A stretch of 64,000 nt of DNA from Methylobacter psychrophilus (GCF_025583945.1 NZ_JAOEGU010000015.1:1-64000), one strand, 5' to 3'. Positions 1 to 9,947 are shown, counted from the first letter of the stretch. Numbers and translations: made by a program. Notes: generated by a model not told the origin, from the sequence alone.

Positions 1-115
1 CCGATGCAAAATTTTCAGGATTGCCAAAGATGTTTATCGGGGCAAACACAAGCATTACTCCTTGACATGGAATTTAGTGGCTGCTCTTGTTAACTTACGC
101 TATGGCTGTATTTAG
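1..115 (+). pseudogene. IS transposase, C-terminal fragment cut by window edge
   Basis: An open frame runs from base 2 to a TAG at 113-115 and ends with residues like KDVYRGKHKHY followed by TWNLVAALVNLRYG. That pattern (Y-R-G-x-x-K-x-Y, then a hydrophobic stretch ending N-L-R) is typical of the C-terminus of IS5/IS1182-like DDE transposases. Only about 37 codons are inside the window, so it cannot be told whether the upstream element is intact. It is not part of the operon that follows. Recognition rests on memory of the family's C-terminal motif only. Confidence 0.5.
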
Positions 116-311
116 GAAAGATGTCTACTATTTAGATGAGCGGCTTTTTGCAACATGCCCACCCATTTTAACCATTACGAATGTTGATATTGAACTTTAC
201 CAATGAGTGATGAGGCCGCTATTATTACTTTATGCGTTTTATAATAGAGACATATCCCGTGTCGAAAAAAGCTCTTTGGCGAGTTTTTATTATTACAAAT
301 CAGGAGGTTTT

Positions 312-1232
312 ATGAGTGGCTTTGGTATATTTGTTTTGGCGTTATTTGTTTTCGCTGTCTTGCTGGTGTTTATGAGTGTTAAGTCGGTGCCTCAGGGCAT
401 GGAATATACGGTCGAGCGTTTTGGTAAATATACCAACACGCTAACACCGGGGCTAAACATCATCATCCCGATTATTGACCGTATCGGTAAACAAATGATT
501 ATGATGGAACAGGTGATGGATGTGCCGTCACAAGAAGTGATTACCAAAGATAATGCCATGGTGACTGTGGATGGTGTGGTTTTTTACCAGGTAATGGATG
601 CCGCCAAAGCCGCTTATGAAGTCAGTAAACTGGATTGGGCGATTTTAAATCTGGTGATGACCAACATTCGTACGGTGATGGGCTCAATGGATCTGGATGA
701 ATTACTGTCCCGTCGGGATGATATTAATGCCAAACTACTTAGGGTTGTGGACGATGCCACAACACCTTGGGGTATTAAAGCGACCCGTATTGAAATTAAG
801 GATATTGCCCCGCCCAAAGATTTGGTTGAAGCAATGGGCAGACAAATGAAAGCCGAGCGTTTAAAACGCGCATCCATTCTGGAAGCGGAAGGCTTAAGGC
901 AATCCGAGATTCTACGCGCCGAAGGTGCGCAACAAGCGGCAATTTTAGAGGCGGAAGGCCGTAAGGAAGCCGCTTACCGGGATGCTGATGCTCGCGAACG
1001 TCTCGCTCAGGCCGAAGCCAGGGCAACACTAATGGTCTCGGAAGCGATAAGCAAAGGTGATATACAGGCAATTAACTATTTTGTCGCACAAAAATATATT
1101 GAAGCCCTACAACACATAGCTTCGGCAGAAAACAGCAAGCTGATTTTTATGCCTCTCGAATCATCCAGCGTCATTGGCGCCTTGGGTGGGATTACCGAAC
1201 TGGCTAAAGCTGCCATGACTAAAAAGAGCTAA
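312..1232 (+). CDS. qmcA: SPFH/band 7 membrane protein (QmcA-like)
   Basis: A 306-residue stomatin/prohibitin-family protein. One N-terminal membrane segment (about residues 4-24) is followed by the SPFH domain, with the family signature [15 protein letters not shown] near residues 27-41 and a run of [19 protein letters not shown] long Ala/Glu-rich coiled coil (about 180-240, repeated EAEG blocks) follows. These proteins form large oligomers in the inner membrane and are linked to membrane-protein quality control with FtsH. The start is placed at 312 because an AGGAGG ribosome site lies at 302-307; an earlier in-frame start at 207 has no such site. It sits 3 bases before an NfeD gene, the usual partner. 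Confidence 0.9.
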   Translation: MSGFGIFVLALFVFAVLLVFMSVKSVPQGMEYTVERFGKYTNTLTPGLNIIIPIIDRIGKQMIMMEQVMDVPSQEVITKDNAMVTVDGVVFYQVMDAAKAAYEVSKLDWAILNLVMTNIRTVMGSMDLDELLSRRDDINAKLLRVVDDATTPWGIKATRIEIKDIAPPKDLVEAMGRQMKAERLKRASILEAEGLRQSEILRAEGAQQAAILEAEGRKEAAYRDADARERLAQAEARATLMVSEAISKGDIQAINYFVAQKYIEALQHIASAENSKLIFMPLESSSVIGALGGITELAKAAMTKKS

Positions 1233-1235
1233 CTA

Positions 1236-1679
1236 ATGACTGAACTGGTGTTTGTTTTTTGGTATTGGTGGGTAATCGCGCTTATTTTGCTGGTAGTGGA
1301 AATTCTCGCGCCCGGGTTTTTCTTTTTATGGATGGCAATATCGGGAGTTGTAACCGGAGCTCTCGTTTTACTGATACCGGTAATCACTATCAACATGCAA
1401 GTCTTGATATTTTCCGTACTGTCGGTTGTCACCATCATACTTTGGAAACTTTATGGCAAAAAATATCCCATAACGTCAGATCATCCGTTGCTGAACAAAC
1501 GCGGAACTCAATACATCGGCAGGGTTTTTAGTTTGTATGAGCCGATAAAAAATGGTGAGGGGAAAATAAAAGTGGATGACTCTATCTGGAAAGTTCATGG
1601 TGAAGACTGCGACATTAATACGCAGGTGAAAGTTATTGCTATTCGTGGCACAGTGTTTGATGTAGAGAAGGCTGATTAA
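1236..1679 (+). CDS. NfeD family membrane protein
   Basis: A 147-residue short-form NfeD protein. Hydrophobic segments cover about residues 5-75, with the family-typical pattern ALILLVVEILAPGFFFLW, and the C-terminal half (about 85-145) is the soluble OB-fold-like domain. Short NfeD proteins pair with SPFH proteins and probably modulate their assembly. The gene starts 3 bases after the QmcA-like stop codon, so the two are surely cotranscribed. No serine-protease ClpP-like domain is present, unlike long NfeD. Confidence 0.9.
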   Translation: MTELVFVFWYWWVIALILLVVEILAPGFFFLWMAISGVVTGALVLLIPVITINMQVLIFSVLSVVTIILWKLYGKKYPITSDHPLLNKRGTQYIGRVFSLYEPIKNGEGKIKVDDSIWKVHGEDCDINTQVKVIAIRGTVFDVEKAD

Positions 1680-1691
1680 CTAATCGCACTG

Positions 1692-1760
1692 CACAAGGCT
1701 AAAATTAAAGGCGACAATACTTCATCATTATTTTAAGTAGCCTTTAGCCTTGTGTATTTT
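1692..1760. terminator. long-stem terminator between convergent genes
   Basis: A perfect 12-bp inverted repeat (CACAAGGCTAAA at 1692-1703 and its complement at 1743-1754) encloses a second AGGC/GCCT pairing and is followed by TATTTTTC. It lies between the NfeD gene and the convergent NamZ-like gene and could serve both. Confidence 0.65.
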
Positions 1761-1768
1761 TCTAGCCC

Positions 1769-2971
1769 TTAGTACAACAAAAATTCCAAACGCGCTTGCT
1801 CCCACGCCAACTCATCGACACGGGTAATCATATCCAAATCTTCCGGGATGGCAGCGGCATCATCGACCCACTCGCGTAATAGTGGCGAACCGTTAATGAC
1901 ATCGATAGCTAATCGATCAAGCTCATACTCGTAGGGGAAATCCCGCCACAACGGGTAATCCGGTTGCTGACGGCGTAGCGCTTTAAACGCCAAGGCTTGC
2001 AAGCGCCAGGGACGAAAAGCCGCATGATCATAAGCACCATCTTCCACATGGATTTGCACACCGGCACACAATTTACCTGCGTATTTATGAAAAGTCGGCT
2101 CAAACCAGCACTCACGCAAACGACAACCTGCCAGCCACTGAGGAGCAATATCGCGCATGGTTTTGATAAGCGCTTTGGCATCGATGTCCGGCGCGCCAAA
2201 TAATTCCAGGGGGCGAGTTGTACCTCGACCTTCGGAGAGCGTTGTACCTTCCAGCATCACAGTACCTGCGTAACAGCGCGTCATCGACAGGTTCGGTGCA
2301 TTGGGACTGGGATTAATCCAACTACGCTCACCCAACGGCCAACCGTAGCCGGGTGCCAGCTCCGGTTGCCAGTCTTCCATGGTGATGACCCGGCAATCCA
2401 CATCCAGCGCCAAAACAGCAATAAACCATTGTGCCAGCTCACCCATCGTTAACCCATGGCGCATCGGCATTGGGCCTGCACCGACAAAACTTTCCCATCC
2501 TTGCCGTAAGAGTAAACCTTCTACCGGACGCCCCGCCGGATTAGGTCTGTCTAGTATCCACACCGTTTTTTGGTGCGCTGCCGCCGCTTCCAGTACATAA
2601 CGCAAGGTAGTGATAAAAGTGTAAATACGACAACCCAAATCCTGCAAATCAACCAACAAAACATCGAAGGTATCCATCATTGCATCGGTTGGGCGACGTA
2701 CTTCGCCGTAGAGACTAAATACCGGAATACCCAGCACCGGATCAATAAAATCTGGGGACTCCATCATATTATCTTGCTTGTCACCGCGCAGTCCGTGCTG
2801 AGGACCAAACGCCGCACTCAGTTTAATGTCGGGTAGACCCGCCAGTGCATCCAGTGTATGCGTCAAATCCTGCGTAACCGAGGCCGGATGCGCCAATAAC
2901 GCCACGCGTTTTCCCGCCAGAGGTTTGCGCAATGCTGAATCGTCAAGTAAACGGTCAATACCAAATTTCAT
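1769..2971 (-). CDS. namZ: DUF1343 family exo-beta-N-acetylmuramidase (NamZ-like)
   Basis: A 400-residue DUF1343 protein. It carries the family landmarks FGPQHGLRG (about 55-63), DLQDLGCRIYTF (108-119) and LDRPNP (140-145). The Bacillus member NamZ removes terminal MurNAc from peptidoglycan fragments. A role in muropeptide recycling or scavenging is therefore likely. No signal peptide is visible (N-terminus MKFGIDRLLDD), so the protein looks cytoplasmic as written. It overlaps the upstream DOMON-like gene by 4 bases, which indicates an operon. The specific substrate is by family only. Confidence 0.85.
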   Translation of the reverse strand: MKFGIDRLLDDSALRKPLAGKRVALLAHPASVTQDLTHTLDALAGLPDIKLSAAFGPQHGLRGDKQDNMMESPDFIDPVLGIPVFSLYGEVRRPTDAMMDTFDVLLVDLQDLGCRIYTFITTLRYVLEAAAAHQKTVWILDRPNPAGRPVEGLLLRQGWESFVGAGPMPMRHGLTMGELAQWFIAVLALDVDCRVITMEDWQPELAPGYGWPLGERSWINPSPNAPNLSMTRCYAGTVMLEGTTLSEGRGTTRPLELFGAPDIDAKALIKTMRDIAPQWLAGCRLRECWFEPTFHKYAGKLCAGVQIHVEDGAYDHAAFRPWRLQALAFKALRRQQPDYPLWRDFPYEYELDRLAIDVINGSPLLREWVDDAAAIPEDLDMITRVDELAWEQARLEFLLY

Positions 2972-3546
2972 ATTTTTGTGGGTAAACTCTGGTTAAATAA
3001 CGCAATAAATCCAGCGCGATGGTGAAAATCAGGGTGCGTTTCCGGGTGGCGTAATGCCCAATAGGAACGACTACCGTCGCTCGCCTTGATCACTGCAGTC
3101 AAACCTAGCTGAAACGGCTTGCCGGTAATATTTAGGGGTAAGTCGGCCGCCGTGATAACGGATTCCAGTAACAAATGCTCACTCGTCTGAATAAAACGGA
3201 TAATCGGTGCCTGACTAACCAACCAGTCACTTCGTATCCGGTAGTCACTGAAGGCATACGCTGCCCATTGACCTGATGGTGAAAAATTAAACTCATGATA
3301 ATTTGCATCACCCTCTACCGCAACAAACACTTCAAAACAGGTATGCTCCCATAAGCCATCAGCCGCCGAAGAGGGTAGCGGTATCGGAATGTCTATTTGC
3401 GGCAAATCACCAGTCAATTGAAAGCGTAATCGTAAAGCGCCTTGAGGTTCTGGCTCAACGTTAACATGCAGACTCTGCACCGCATTGGATAATGAATCAC
3501 CATGGCAAATAAGCTTATTATAACCCGTTACTTTTTTCGATTGCAT
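2968..3546 (-). CDS. DOMON-like domain protein
   Basis: A 192-residue protein matching the bacterial DOMON-like/carbohydrate-binding beta-sandwich family. Its core pattern is LWEHTCFEVFVAV, then YHEFNFSPSGQWAAYAF, then YWALRHP. Related single-domain proteins are widespread in proteobacteria and have no established function; the fold binds haem or sugars in other proteins. It is translationally coupled (ATGA overlap) to the NamZ-like gene, which suggests a role around cell-wall sugar handling. That is inference from position only. No signal peptide is visible. Confidence 0.75.
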   Translation of the reverse strand: MQSKKVTGYNKLICHGDSLSNAVQSLHVNVEPEPQGALRLRFQLTGDLPQIDIPIPLPSSAADGLWEHTCFEVFVAVEGDANYHEFNFSPSGQWAAYAFSDYRIRSDWLVSQAPIIRFIQTSEHLLLESVITAADLPLNITGKPFQLGLTAVIKASDGSRSYWALRHPETHPDFHHRAGFIALFNQSLPTKI

Positions 3547-3652
3547 GGCAAACCAGTCAATTCCTCTGTTAATGATTCAATGTATCAGCATGAAATTATA
3601 TCCTGATATGCAGAAAAGGCGCGTATGGCAGGTCCACCAGACTGAAACTTGT

Positions 3653-5329
3653 CTACGACTGTTTGGCCAGAAAGCTCCGTTTGGCAATAAAGATAGCCAG
3701 CATCGGCAAAGCCAGACTCAGTAACATAACCGTGATAAAAAGCTCGCCTAATTGGCTGTAATCTGCTGATACCGTTACCTCGCCGGATGCTGCCTTGACT
3801 TCCCTGGTGATTAAAAAATACTGATTAAGTGCTTTCGTTAATAGCTGTGAAAGCGATAAAGCCAAATTAACAAAAGCGGCCATCACCGCAAAATAAGTTG
3901 CTTTAAGTCGTTCGGGCGCTGAATTGGCAATCCAGGCCAGCATCGGGATCATGGCAATTTGACCCAAAGGCGATTCCAGTGCGGTATCGATCAGAGCAAT
4001 AAATCGGGCATCGACAACCCCACCGGTATGTGCCTGCGTCCACTCATGGACACCGTAAAACAGGGCAATATTCGGTACATAAAGCACTGCCAAGGCAACG
4101 GTAAGAACGGCAATAATAGTGGTTATCGAACGCTCGGCCATAAAGCGCCGAAACAGGAACATACCGAACAAAGTCAGCGCGCTACTGATCAAGGATAATT
4201 GCGACAAAAACTGCTGATCAAAATCAAGTACATCAATCATCCACCAAGTCTCACCTGCCCCTGTCGTTGGTACTGCACGAAAGGCAAAAATAACAAATGC
4301 CGTACCAAACAACTGCTTTCTTTCACGGACGCCAAGCTCTTTCGTCAACTGCCACATCAGGAATAAGACGATAGACAAAGACCCGGCAAACACTATCTCC
4401 TCGTTATTTTGCACATCGGCCAAACCCATAACAGCCGCAAACAAGGTAAAACCCAGCCCTCCGCCCAATAGCCACCAATTAATCGCAGGCAGTTCAGTCG
4501 ACACCCGTCCCAACATGCGTTCAATATCTGCAAACTCATAGCCTTTAGCGGCAAGCTTCCATTCTTCTTGAGAGCGTTGCCAGGAAGACAAAAAAACTCC
4601 AAAAACTGAAATAAATGGAATCAGCAATGCCCAATGATAAATACTGACATAGACCGTCGTTTTTTCCACCGCAGTCATCATCGCTACCCCACTGAACAGG
4701 TAGACATTGGCGGCCGCCACTATGAGCGTACCACCGATAATGGACACACGCCCCAAAGTCTGCATAGTGGTATGCGCCAGCAGAATTTGCTCCTGTGGAA
4801 TCGGCTTTCCCTCTTTATCAAAACGCGCTACCGCTTCCACAGTCATGGCATCGGCGACAATATCCTGCATGACATAACCGATGGGAGCCAATAATGATGC
4901 CAAGATATACCAGGTTTCTGCGGGCATCAGATTAGTCATATAATCAAGATCTGCCAGCAAGTTGGTCATGATCAGTAAACTTACGGTAATTAACCCTGCA
5001 CCCAGATAAATCAATCCGGCTTTATAACGCCAGAGTAAATCCACCAAATGACCCAATGGCATTTTCAATGCCCATGGCAACATCACCCAAAAGCTTAAAG
5101 TTGCCAGAAACTCTGCGGATAACCCGAGATATTCCTTAACAAAAAAAGTACCCACGATACCTGTTAAGCCTGACAAACCCGCAGCCATATAAACCATCAG
5201 CGGTGGTATGTAGCTCAAGCGCATCTGTCGGGCAAGATCGTAAATATTGCGATCCATCCAGTGATGCCATAGTTGCAACAACCTGGTAGCCGTTGATATA
5301 TCACTATTTTTTGGGGATTGTCCGGACAT
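3653..5329 (-). CDS. BT1/folate-biopterin-type MFS permease
   Basis: A 558-residue polytopic membrane protein with about 12 hydrophobic segments. The motif IGYVMQDIVADAMTVEAV (about 150-167) and the spacing of the first segments recall the BT1 (folate/biopterin transporter) branch of the major facilitator superfamily, found in cyanobacteria, plants and some proteobacteria. The substrate cannot be read from sequence. It stands alone, 107 bases downstream of the DOMON-like gene start and transcribed in the same direction. Confidence 0.65.
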   Translation of the reverse strand: MSGQSPKNSDISTATRLLQLWHHWMDRNIYDLARQMRLSYIPPLMVYMAAGLSGLTGIVGTFFVKEYLGLSAEFLATLSFWVMLPWALKMPLGHLVDLLWRYKAGLIYLGAGLITVSLLIMTNLLADLDYMTNLMPAETWYILASLLAPIGYVMQDIVADAMTVEAVARFDKEGKPIPQEQILLAHTTMQTLGRVSIIGGTLIVAAANVYLFSGVAMMTAVEKTTVYVSIYHWALLIPFISVFGVFLSSWQRSQEEWKLAAKGYEFADIERMLGRVSTELPAINWWLLGGGLGFTLFAAVMGLADVQNNEEIVFAGSLSIVLFLMWQLTKELGVRERKQLFGTAFVIFAFRAVPTTGAGETWWMIDVLDFDQQFLSQLSLISSALTLFGMFLFRRFMAERSITTIIAVLTVALAVLYVPNIALFYGVHEWTQAHTGGVVDARFIALIDTALESPLGQIAMIPMLAWIANSAPERLKATYFAVMAAFVNLALSLSQLLTKALNQYFLITREVKAASGEVTVSADYSQLGELFITVMLLSLALPMLAIFIAKRSFLAKQS

Positions 5330-5759
5330 AAATTATCCTGATAGGTCAGTTTGATTAATGATCATAGCCTATTTTGGTTTAAGGAAGGCTGATAAGTTGT
5401 ATCAATAAATTATAGGAAATAAAGAATATATCAAGTCTTACCTTGAGGTATCCGTTGAGATAAACAATAACAAGTTACAAATACTAATATGATCTTCATC
5501 CAAAAAGATAGAGCTTCATTCATACCTCAAATTAAGAGGGCATTCGCCAAGCCCTTTATATTAAAGCAGGTTAAAAACCTGATTTCCCTATTCAGCAATA
5601 GTCATTTATTCCTTTTGCCATTTTAATGTACCGGCGACGTGGACAAGCTTTCAATGACTGAATTTTAGTGTCGTTTTTTTAAACTCACCCGTCTGGGTAT
5701 TTGATATTCAGTTATACTCCTGACGGAATGATCTTTAATATGCCATCGCTTGGATAACC
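5330..5759. other. intergenic region, no gene seen
   Basis: This 430-base divergent spacer holds no convincing ORF. It contains short hairpins, for example CAGGTT-AAA-AACCTG near 5567-5583 and AGGGC..GCCCT near 5538-5561. Promoters for both flanking genes must lie here, but none is clear enough to call. Confidence 0.5.
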
Positions 5760-7052
5760 ATGTCACCATCGCAAAATGCCTTAAAAAATGCCCATGCCAT
5801 TCTTGCTGATGCACAGGAGAAAATAGACAAACTTCAGCGCATTAAACCCTATCTGATCGATTTATCCTTGCGGGAAAATCCCGTTGGCGCTCGTATCGGA
5901 CAAATTCTTACTGAAAAATTAAGCATCCTTCCCAAGCTTCGGGAATTTGGATTTCGTAATATTCTTTTGGGTACGCTTGATTACTCTATGCCTGATGAAC
6001 CGGAAGTAGATGATGATTTCATGATCTATCTTCGAAACCATCAGATCGATATGAGTGGCTGTTTTGCTTTTACCGATATTGGTATTGCTAAAGCCGATGG
6101 CACGTTCACGCCCTCGCCATCTCAGCTCAAGCTAAAAGCGTATGGCGTTCCCAATACATTACACGAAATCTATTTGAGTGAAGCGGGAATGGCCGGACAA
6201 TATGATTTTGAGACACTGCGCCTTAGCCTGTCAGCCAGTATCAAATGGCTCAATATCAATATCTATGGTGATAATGGCAACAAGCCGCGTATCCTGATCA
6301 ATATCGTCGATGGCTGTGATGCATTCATAGAGAATCCTGATAGAGTCTGCTCGATTCTGAGCTTACTTGCTGAACAACCTGTAGAAGGTATAAGTATCGA
6401 GGATGATCGGGGCACCTACATGCCCTTTCAGATAGGTGCGTTTATCGCGATAGCCCGAAGCTTCTTGCCGGAGCCACTTAAAATACTGGTGCATATTCAT
6501 GCCGGCGGAGGCTTTGAAAATGCCTCTGTAATTGAGGCGCTACTGAACGGAGCAGATGGTGCCTGGGGTGGATTACCCAAGCGTGCCGCAATCATAGGCC
6601 ATGCCTCATTGGGTGAATTGATTGCCAATCTGGTACGCGTTGGCAATCCATATATGCAGGACTATCGTCTGGATCAGTTGCTACCCTTGGCAACAAAACT
6701 TCAGATATTAGATGAAGATGAATCGGTTCCTGATGACCTGCCGATTATGGGCAATAATGCTTACCGACTGCCGCTAAGTTTTTTTCGGCAACAGCCAGGG
6801 CGGTTTATGGACCTTACGCCGGAAGCCATCGGTGGCGAGTATCGCTACCGTATCTGCCCGGTAGTCAGCGATGCTGGAGTAATAGCCGGACGCCTTGCCG
6901 AAGTAACGGGACATCCGCCAGAAGTATTCTCCGATGAAGTATTACAGCAGATGATTCGTCTGATGCGCCGCGATTTACGAGCCGGAAAGCAGATTGTTTA
7001 CGATAAGCCAAGACATCTTTTAGAGCTTTTTGCTCGCGCTTCGGTTATCTAA
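5760..7052 (+). CDS. divergent DRE-TIM (HMGL-like) metallolyase family protein
   Basis: A 430-residue protein with the skeleton of the HMG-CoA lyase/isopropylmalate synthase superfamily. IDLSLRE (33-39) stands where the family has its D-x-x-x-R-[DE] motif. IEDDRGTYMP (about 217-226) matches the DT.G...P strand. HIHAGGGFENASVIEALLNGADGAW lies from about residue 245 (metal-ligand H-x-H). GLPKRAAIIGHASLGEL corresponds to the G.GER.GN..LEE loop. The usual H-N-D/N after H-x-H is replaced by A-G-G-G, so metal or substrate preference may differ. It stands alone. The reaction is unknown. Confidence 0.6.
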   Translation: MSPSQNALKNAHAILADAQEKIDKLQRIKPYLIDLSLRENPVGARIGQILTEKLSILPKLREFGFRNILLGTLDYSMPDEPEVDDDFMIYLRNHQIDMSGCFAFTDIGIAKADGTFTPSPSQLKLKAYGVPNTLHEIYLSEAGMAGQYDFETLRLSLSASIKWLNINIYGDNGNKPRILINIVDGCDAFIENPDRVCSILSLLAEQPVEGISIEDDRGTYMPFQIGAFIAIARSFLPEPLKILVHIHAGGGFENASVIEALLNGADGAWGGLPKRAAIIGHASLGELIANLVRVGNPYMQDYRLDQLLPLATKLQILDEDESVPDDLPIMGNNAYRLPLSFFRQQPGRFMDLTPEAIGGEYRYRICPVVSDAGVIAGRLAEVTGHPPEVFSDEVLQQMIRLMRRDLRAGKQIVYDKPRHLLELFARASVI

Positions 7053-7203
7053 AACATACAAAAGAATATTTATTTTTTAAATATGCTCTTGATACGCTAA
7101 AATTAACAGCAGATTAATCGCCTGCTTGATTATGAAAAAACTTATAGGAAATTGGGTTCAAGGCATCGGCATCTTTCCCGGGAACAAATTGGAGTTAAAA
7201 ATA

Positions 7204-8184
7204 ATGATGGACGTGTCACAAGAAATGGAAAATGACAATAGTGTATACAAAACCCTGTTGGAATCCACAAAAGCGATTCCATGGAAACTGGACTGGAATA
7301 CCATGCAGTTCGCTTACATTGGACCCCAAATAGAAAGCTTGCTGGGCTGGTTACCTGCGAGTTGGGTGAGCGTAGAAAACTGGGCGGAAAGAATGCACCC
7401 CGAAGACAGAGACGAAGTTGTTAATTTTTGTGTCGCTCAATCTCAAGCCGGAATCGACCATGAAGCAGATTATCGTGCACTCACCAAGGATGGCGATTAT
7501 GTTTGGATTCGTGATGTCGTGCATGTAGTTCGTAACGAAGAAGGTAATGTTGATTCTCTGGTCGGATTTATGTTTGATATCAGTGAACGGAAAAAAAATG
7601 AGGAGAAACTACTTAACCTCCAGAAAGAACTACATGAATTTTCTTTTAAAGACGGATTAACCGGCATCGCCAATCGTCGCATGTTCGATTCTGTTATGGA
7701 AGAGGAATGGATCAATGCAAAACGTAATAACCAACCACTTTCATTAATCATGTTCGATATTGATTATTTTAAGCAGTATAACGATCAATATGGACATATT
7801 CAGGGAGATGATTGTTTAAAGCGTGTAGCAAAAACCCTAAATTCGGCTGGCACTCGACCTCGAGATTTTTTTGCCCGTTTTGGCGGTGAAGAATTTGTGT
7901 TGGTTCTTCCAGAAACGGATGCAAAATCCGCTAAAATCGTCGCTGAAAGATGCCGAAGCTTGATTTTTAAAAAACAGATCCCTCACGAAAAATCCCTGGT
8001 TAGTCAAATACTGACCGTTAGTCTCGGAGTTGGTACCATTATTCCAACTCATGCAGATGAACTAATAGGCTTTATTGACGAAGTAGACAAGCGGCTTTAT
8101 CAGGCGAAGCAAAAAGGCAGAAACCGTATAGTTTGTTCGCATAGTTTTTTTACATCAGGAGCAATAAGCGATTTTAGCCATTGA
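7204..8184 (+). CDS. PAS-GGDEF diguanylate cyclase
   Basis: A 326-residue protein with an N-terminal PAS_3-type fold (about 10-140; W-K-L-D-W-N..Y-I-G-P-Q..L-L-G-W, then the PAC segment VGFMFDISERKKNEEKL) and a C-terminal GGDEF domain. The active loop is intact as GGEEF (227-231). A product-inhibition I-site RPRD (218-221) sits five residues before it. The protein should therefore make c-di-GMP and be feedback controlled. Start 7204 is preferred because GGAG lies at 7191-7194; in-frame ATG 7132 and TTG 7126 are alternatives. No membrane segment is visible, so it is a cytoplasmic sensor. Confidence 0.88.
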   Translation: MMDVSQEMENDNSVYKTLLESTKAIPWKLDWNTMQFAYIGPQIESLLGWLPASWVSVENWAERMHPEDRDEVVNFCVAQSQAGIDHEADYRALTKDGDYVWIRDVVHVVRNEEGNVDSLVGFMFDISERKKNEEKLLNLQKELHEFSFKDGLTGIANRRMFDSVMEEEWINAKRNNQPLSLIMFDIDYFKQYNDQYGHIQGDDCLKRVAKTLNSAGTRPRDFFARFGGEEFVLVLPETDAKSAKIVAERCRSLIFKKQIPHEKSLVSQILTVSLGVGTIIPTHADELIGFIDEVDKRLYQAKQKGRNRIVCSHSFFTSGAISDFSH

Positions 8185-8203
8185 TTGTGACCTCCCATCT
8201 TAT

Positions 8204-9244
8204 TTAGATCACCGTTTCAGTAGATTTGCCAACCCGAGGAAGATAAATTTCCACATATAAAACTTTAATAATGGCAAAGAACGGAGGAGCAAGGAAAACA
8301 CCGACAATGCCAAGCCATGAACCCAAAAGTAAAATAAAAATCAGCAATGGCACTTCAGGTAGCTCGACCTGACCTTTCATAAGCATTGGAAGAATGATGT
8401 TACCTTCAATCTGTTGAACGATAACAAAAACGGCGATAACCCAAACAACGAGCGAAGGTTCGGATGTTAAAGTAATAAGTGATGCGCAAGCCAGGACAAT
8501 CAGGGTTCCAATATATGGAATAATGCCAAATATTGCCGTAAGAAGTCCGTATAAAGCCCAATAATCGACACCGACAAACCATAAACCAAATGCTGTCATG
8601 AATCCCAAAATAATCATGTCTATCATTTGCGCACGAAACCAGAGTCTTAATGTTATGGCACATTGACTGAGGATAGTACTTACTTTATCCCGGACATTTT
8701 TAGGAAAAGCACGAATAACTGCCGCGAAATAAGTATCCAGAGAGACCGATGTGTACAGACCGATAATCAAAGCAAACAGAAATCCGCTGGTTGCGGAAAA
8801 GCTGTTTTGGAGACCCTTTAAAAAAAATGCTGCAATACTTTGTGCGGTAGCGGCAACATTCAGACCTTCAAGCTGAGCTTGGACTGCGGAATGTTTTATG
8901 AAAAGTGACGCAAACCGACTCTTTAGATTCGCTACAATGTCTGGTATGCGCTCGGAAAGATTCTCTGCCTGATCCGAAACCAAGTACCAAATTCCAAAAC
9001 TTGCTCCACCAATTACAATAATAAATACAATAAGACAAAGTAGGGCACTCATGGCCCGAGGGATATTAAACCGGGATCTTGCAAAGGAAAGAATTGGCGC
9101 AACCAGTACCCCAAGGCCAATTCCTATCAATGACACAACAACAATAAATAAAGAATAGTAAAAAAGAATAAGTGTGGTTATTGAGAATATCCCAAAAAGT
9201 ATAAGTTTCACCTTCATCCAAAACTCTGAATTTGTTTTTTCCAT
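8204..9244 (-). CDS. AI-2E/PerM family permease
   Basis: A 346-residue membrane protein of the AI-2 exporter (TqsA/PerM/YdiK) family. Paired hydrophobic segments occur at each end, with a soluble coiled region in the middle (about 65-130). The C-terminal family pattern YWALYGLLTAIFGIIPYIGT is followed by EGNIILPMLMKGQVELPEVPLLI. Family members export autoinducer-2 or act as Na+/H+ antiporters; the substrate here is unknown. Start 9244 is preferred because AAAGG sits about 9 bases upstream, whereas an ATG at 9256 abuts that same site. It converges on the diguanylate cyclase with a 19-base gap. Confidence 0.85.
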   Translation of the reverse strand: MEKTNSEFWMKVKLILFGIFSITTLILFYYSLFIVVVSLIGIGLGVLVAPILSFARSRFNIPRAMSALLCLIVFIIVIGGASFGIWYLVSDQAENLSERIPDIVANLKSRFASLFIKHSAVQAQLEGLNVAATAQSIAAFFLKGLQNSFSATSGFLFALIIGLYTSVSLDTYFAAVIRAFPKNVRDKVSTILSQCAITLRLWFRAQMIDMIILGFMTAFGLWFVGVDYWALYGLLTAIFGIIPYIGTLIVLACASLITLTSEPSLVVWVIAVFVIVQQIEGNIILPMLMKGQVELPEVPLLIFILLLGSWLGIVGVFLAPPFFAIIKVLYVEIYLPRVGKSTETVI

Positions 9245-9458
9245 TATATTAAACATCCTTTAAAAAACAGGGTACTACGCTTATGTGAGCCGCAAAAATT
9301 ATCAATAATACTAACATGTTCAAATCTGAATGACAGCATCCATACATTCACGCATATTATTCGGCCGGCAGAATTTGGATAACCGCCTGTTACAGTAGCG
9401 ACTGACCATTTAAAACAAAATTAATATTCATCAGTCCTTGCCTTATCCAACATAGTCA

Positions 9459-9486
9459 TTGACTCTTTGAAAAAAAAGCTTAAATT
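9459..9486 (+). promoter_or_regulatory. candidate sigma-70-like promoter for hsp20-lon
   Basis: TTGACT at 9459-9464 and TAAATT at 9481-9486 are separated by 16 bases and lie about 60 bases before the hsp20 start. This is a reasonable housekeeping promoter. I did not find a convincing sigma-32 (heat-shock) match, although the downstream genes would suggest one. Confidence 0.35.
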
Positions 9487-9545
9487 AAATCACCAGAGCT
9501 TTAAGCCTAGTGACTTGTGAATCGACAACCTAAGATAAACACCTT

Positions 9546-9947
9546 ATGCCAATACGTGATCTTGAAACCTGGATGTGGGCGGAAGCTTGCGAAATAGTGG
9601 ATCGGGCTGACAGGCTGCACCGACAATTCTTTAGACCTGCAGTTATTAACGTCAGGCAACCCACGTGGGAGCCGCCGGTTGATATCTACGAAACCAATTA
9701 TGAATTCACAATTATGATCGCACTACCTGGCGTTGCTCCGGAACATCTAAGCGTAACTCTGGAAGGTAATCATTTAATGGTAAACGGGCAGCGGCGTCTA
9801 CCTGTCAACTCAGAAGCGCATATTCGGCGTCTGGAAATTCCCTATGGACGCTTTGAACGGCGCATTGAACTGCCCGCAGGCCATTTTGAAATTAGTACTC
9901 GTGAATTTGTGAACGGTTGTTTATTAATTTCATTGCGGAAAATATAA
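9546..9947 (+). CDS. Hsp20/alpha-crystallin small heat-shock protein
   Basis: A 133-residue small chaperone. The alpha-crystallin domain spans about 42-131, beginning WEPPVDIYETNYEFTIMIALPGV and including LEGNHLMVNGQRR and a degraded A-x-x-x-N-G-x-L motif written REFVNGCLLISL. Such proteins hold unfolding substrates without ATP. The gene lies 9 bases before lon, so chaperone and protease form a two-gene stress operon. No C-terminal I-x-I tail is visible beyond the domain, which may limit oligomer size. Confidence 0.9.
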   Translation: MPIRDLETWMWAEACEIVDRADRLHRQFFRPAVINVRQPTWEPPVDIYETNYEFTIMIALPGVAPEHLSVTLEGNHLMVNGQRRLPVNSEAHIRRLEIPYGRFERRIELPAGHFEISTREFVNGCLLISLRKI

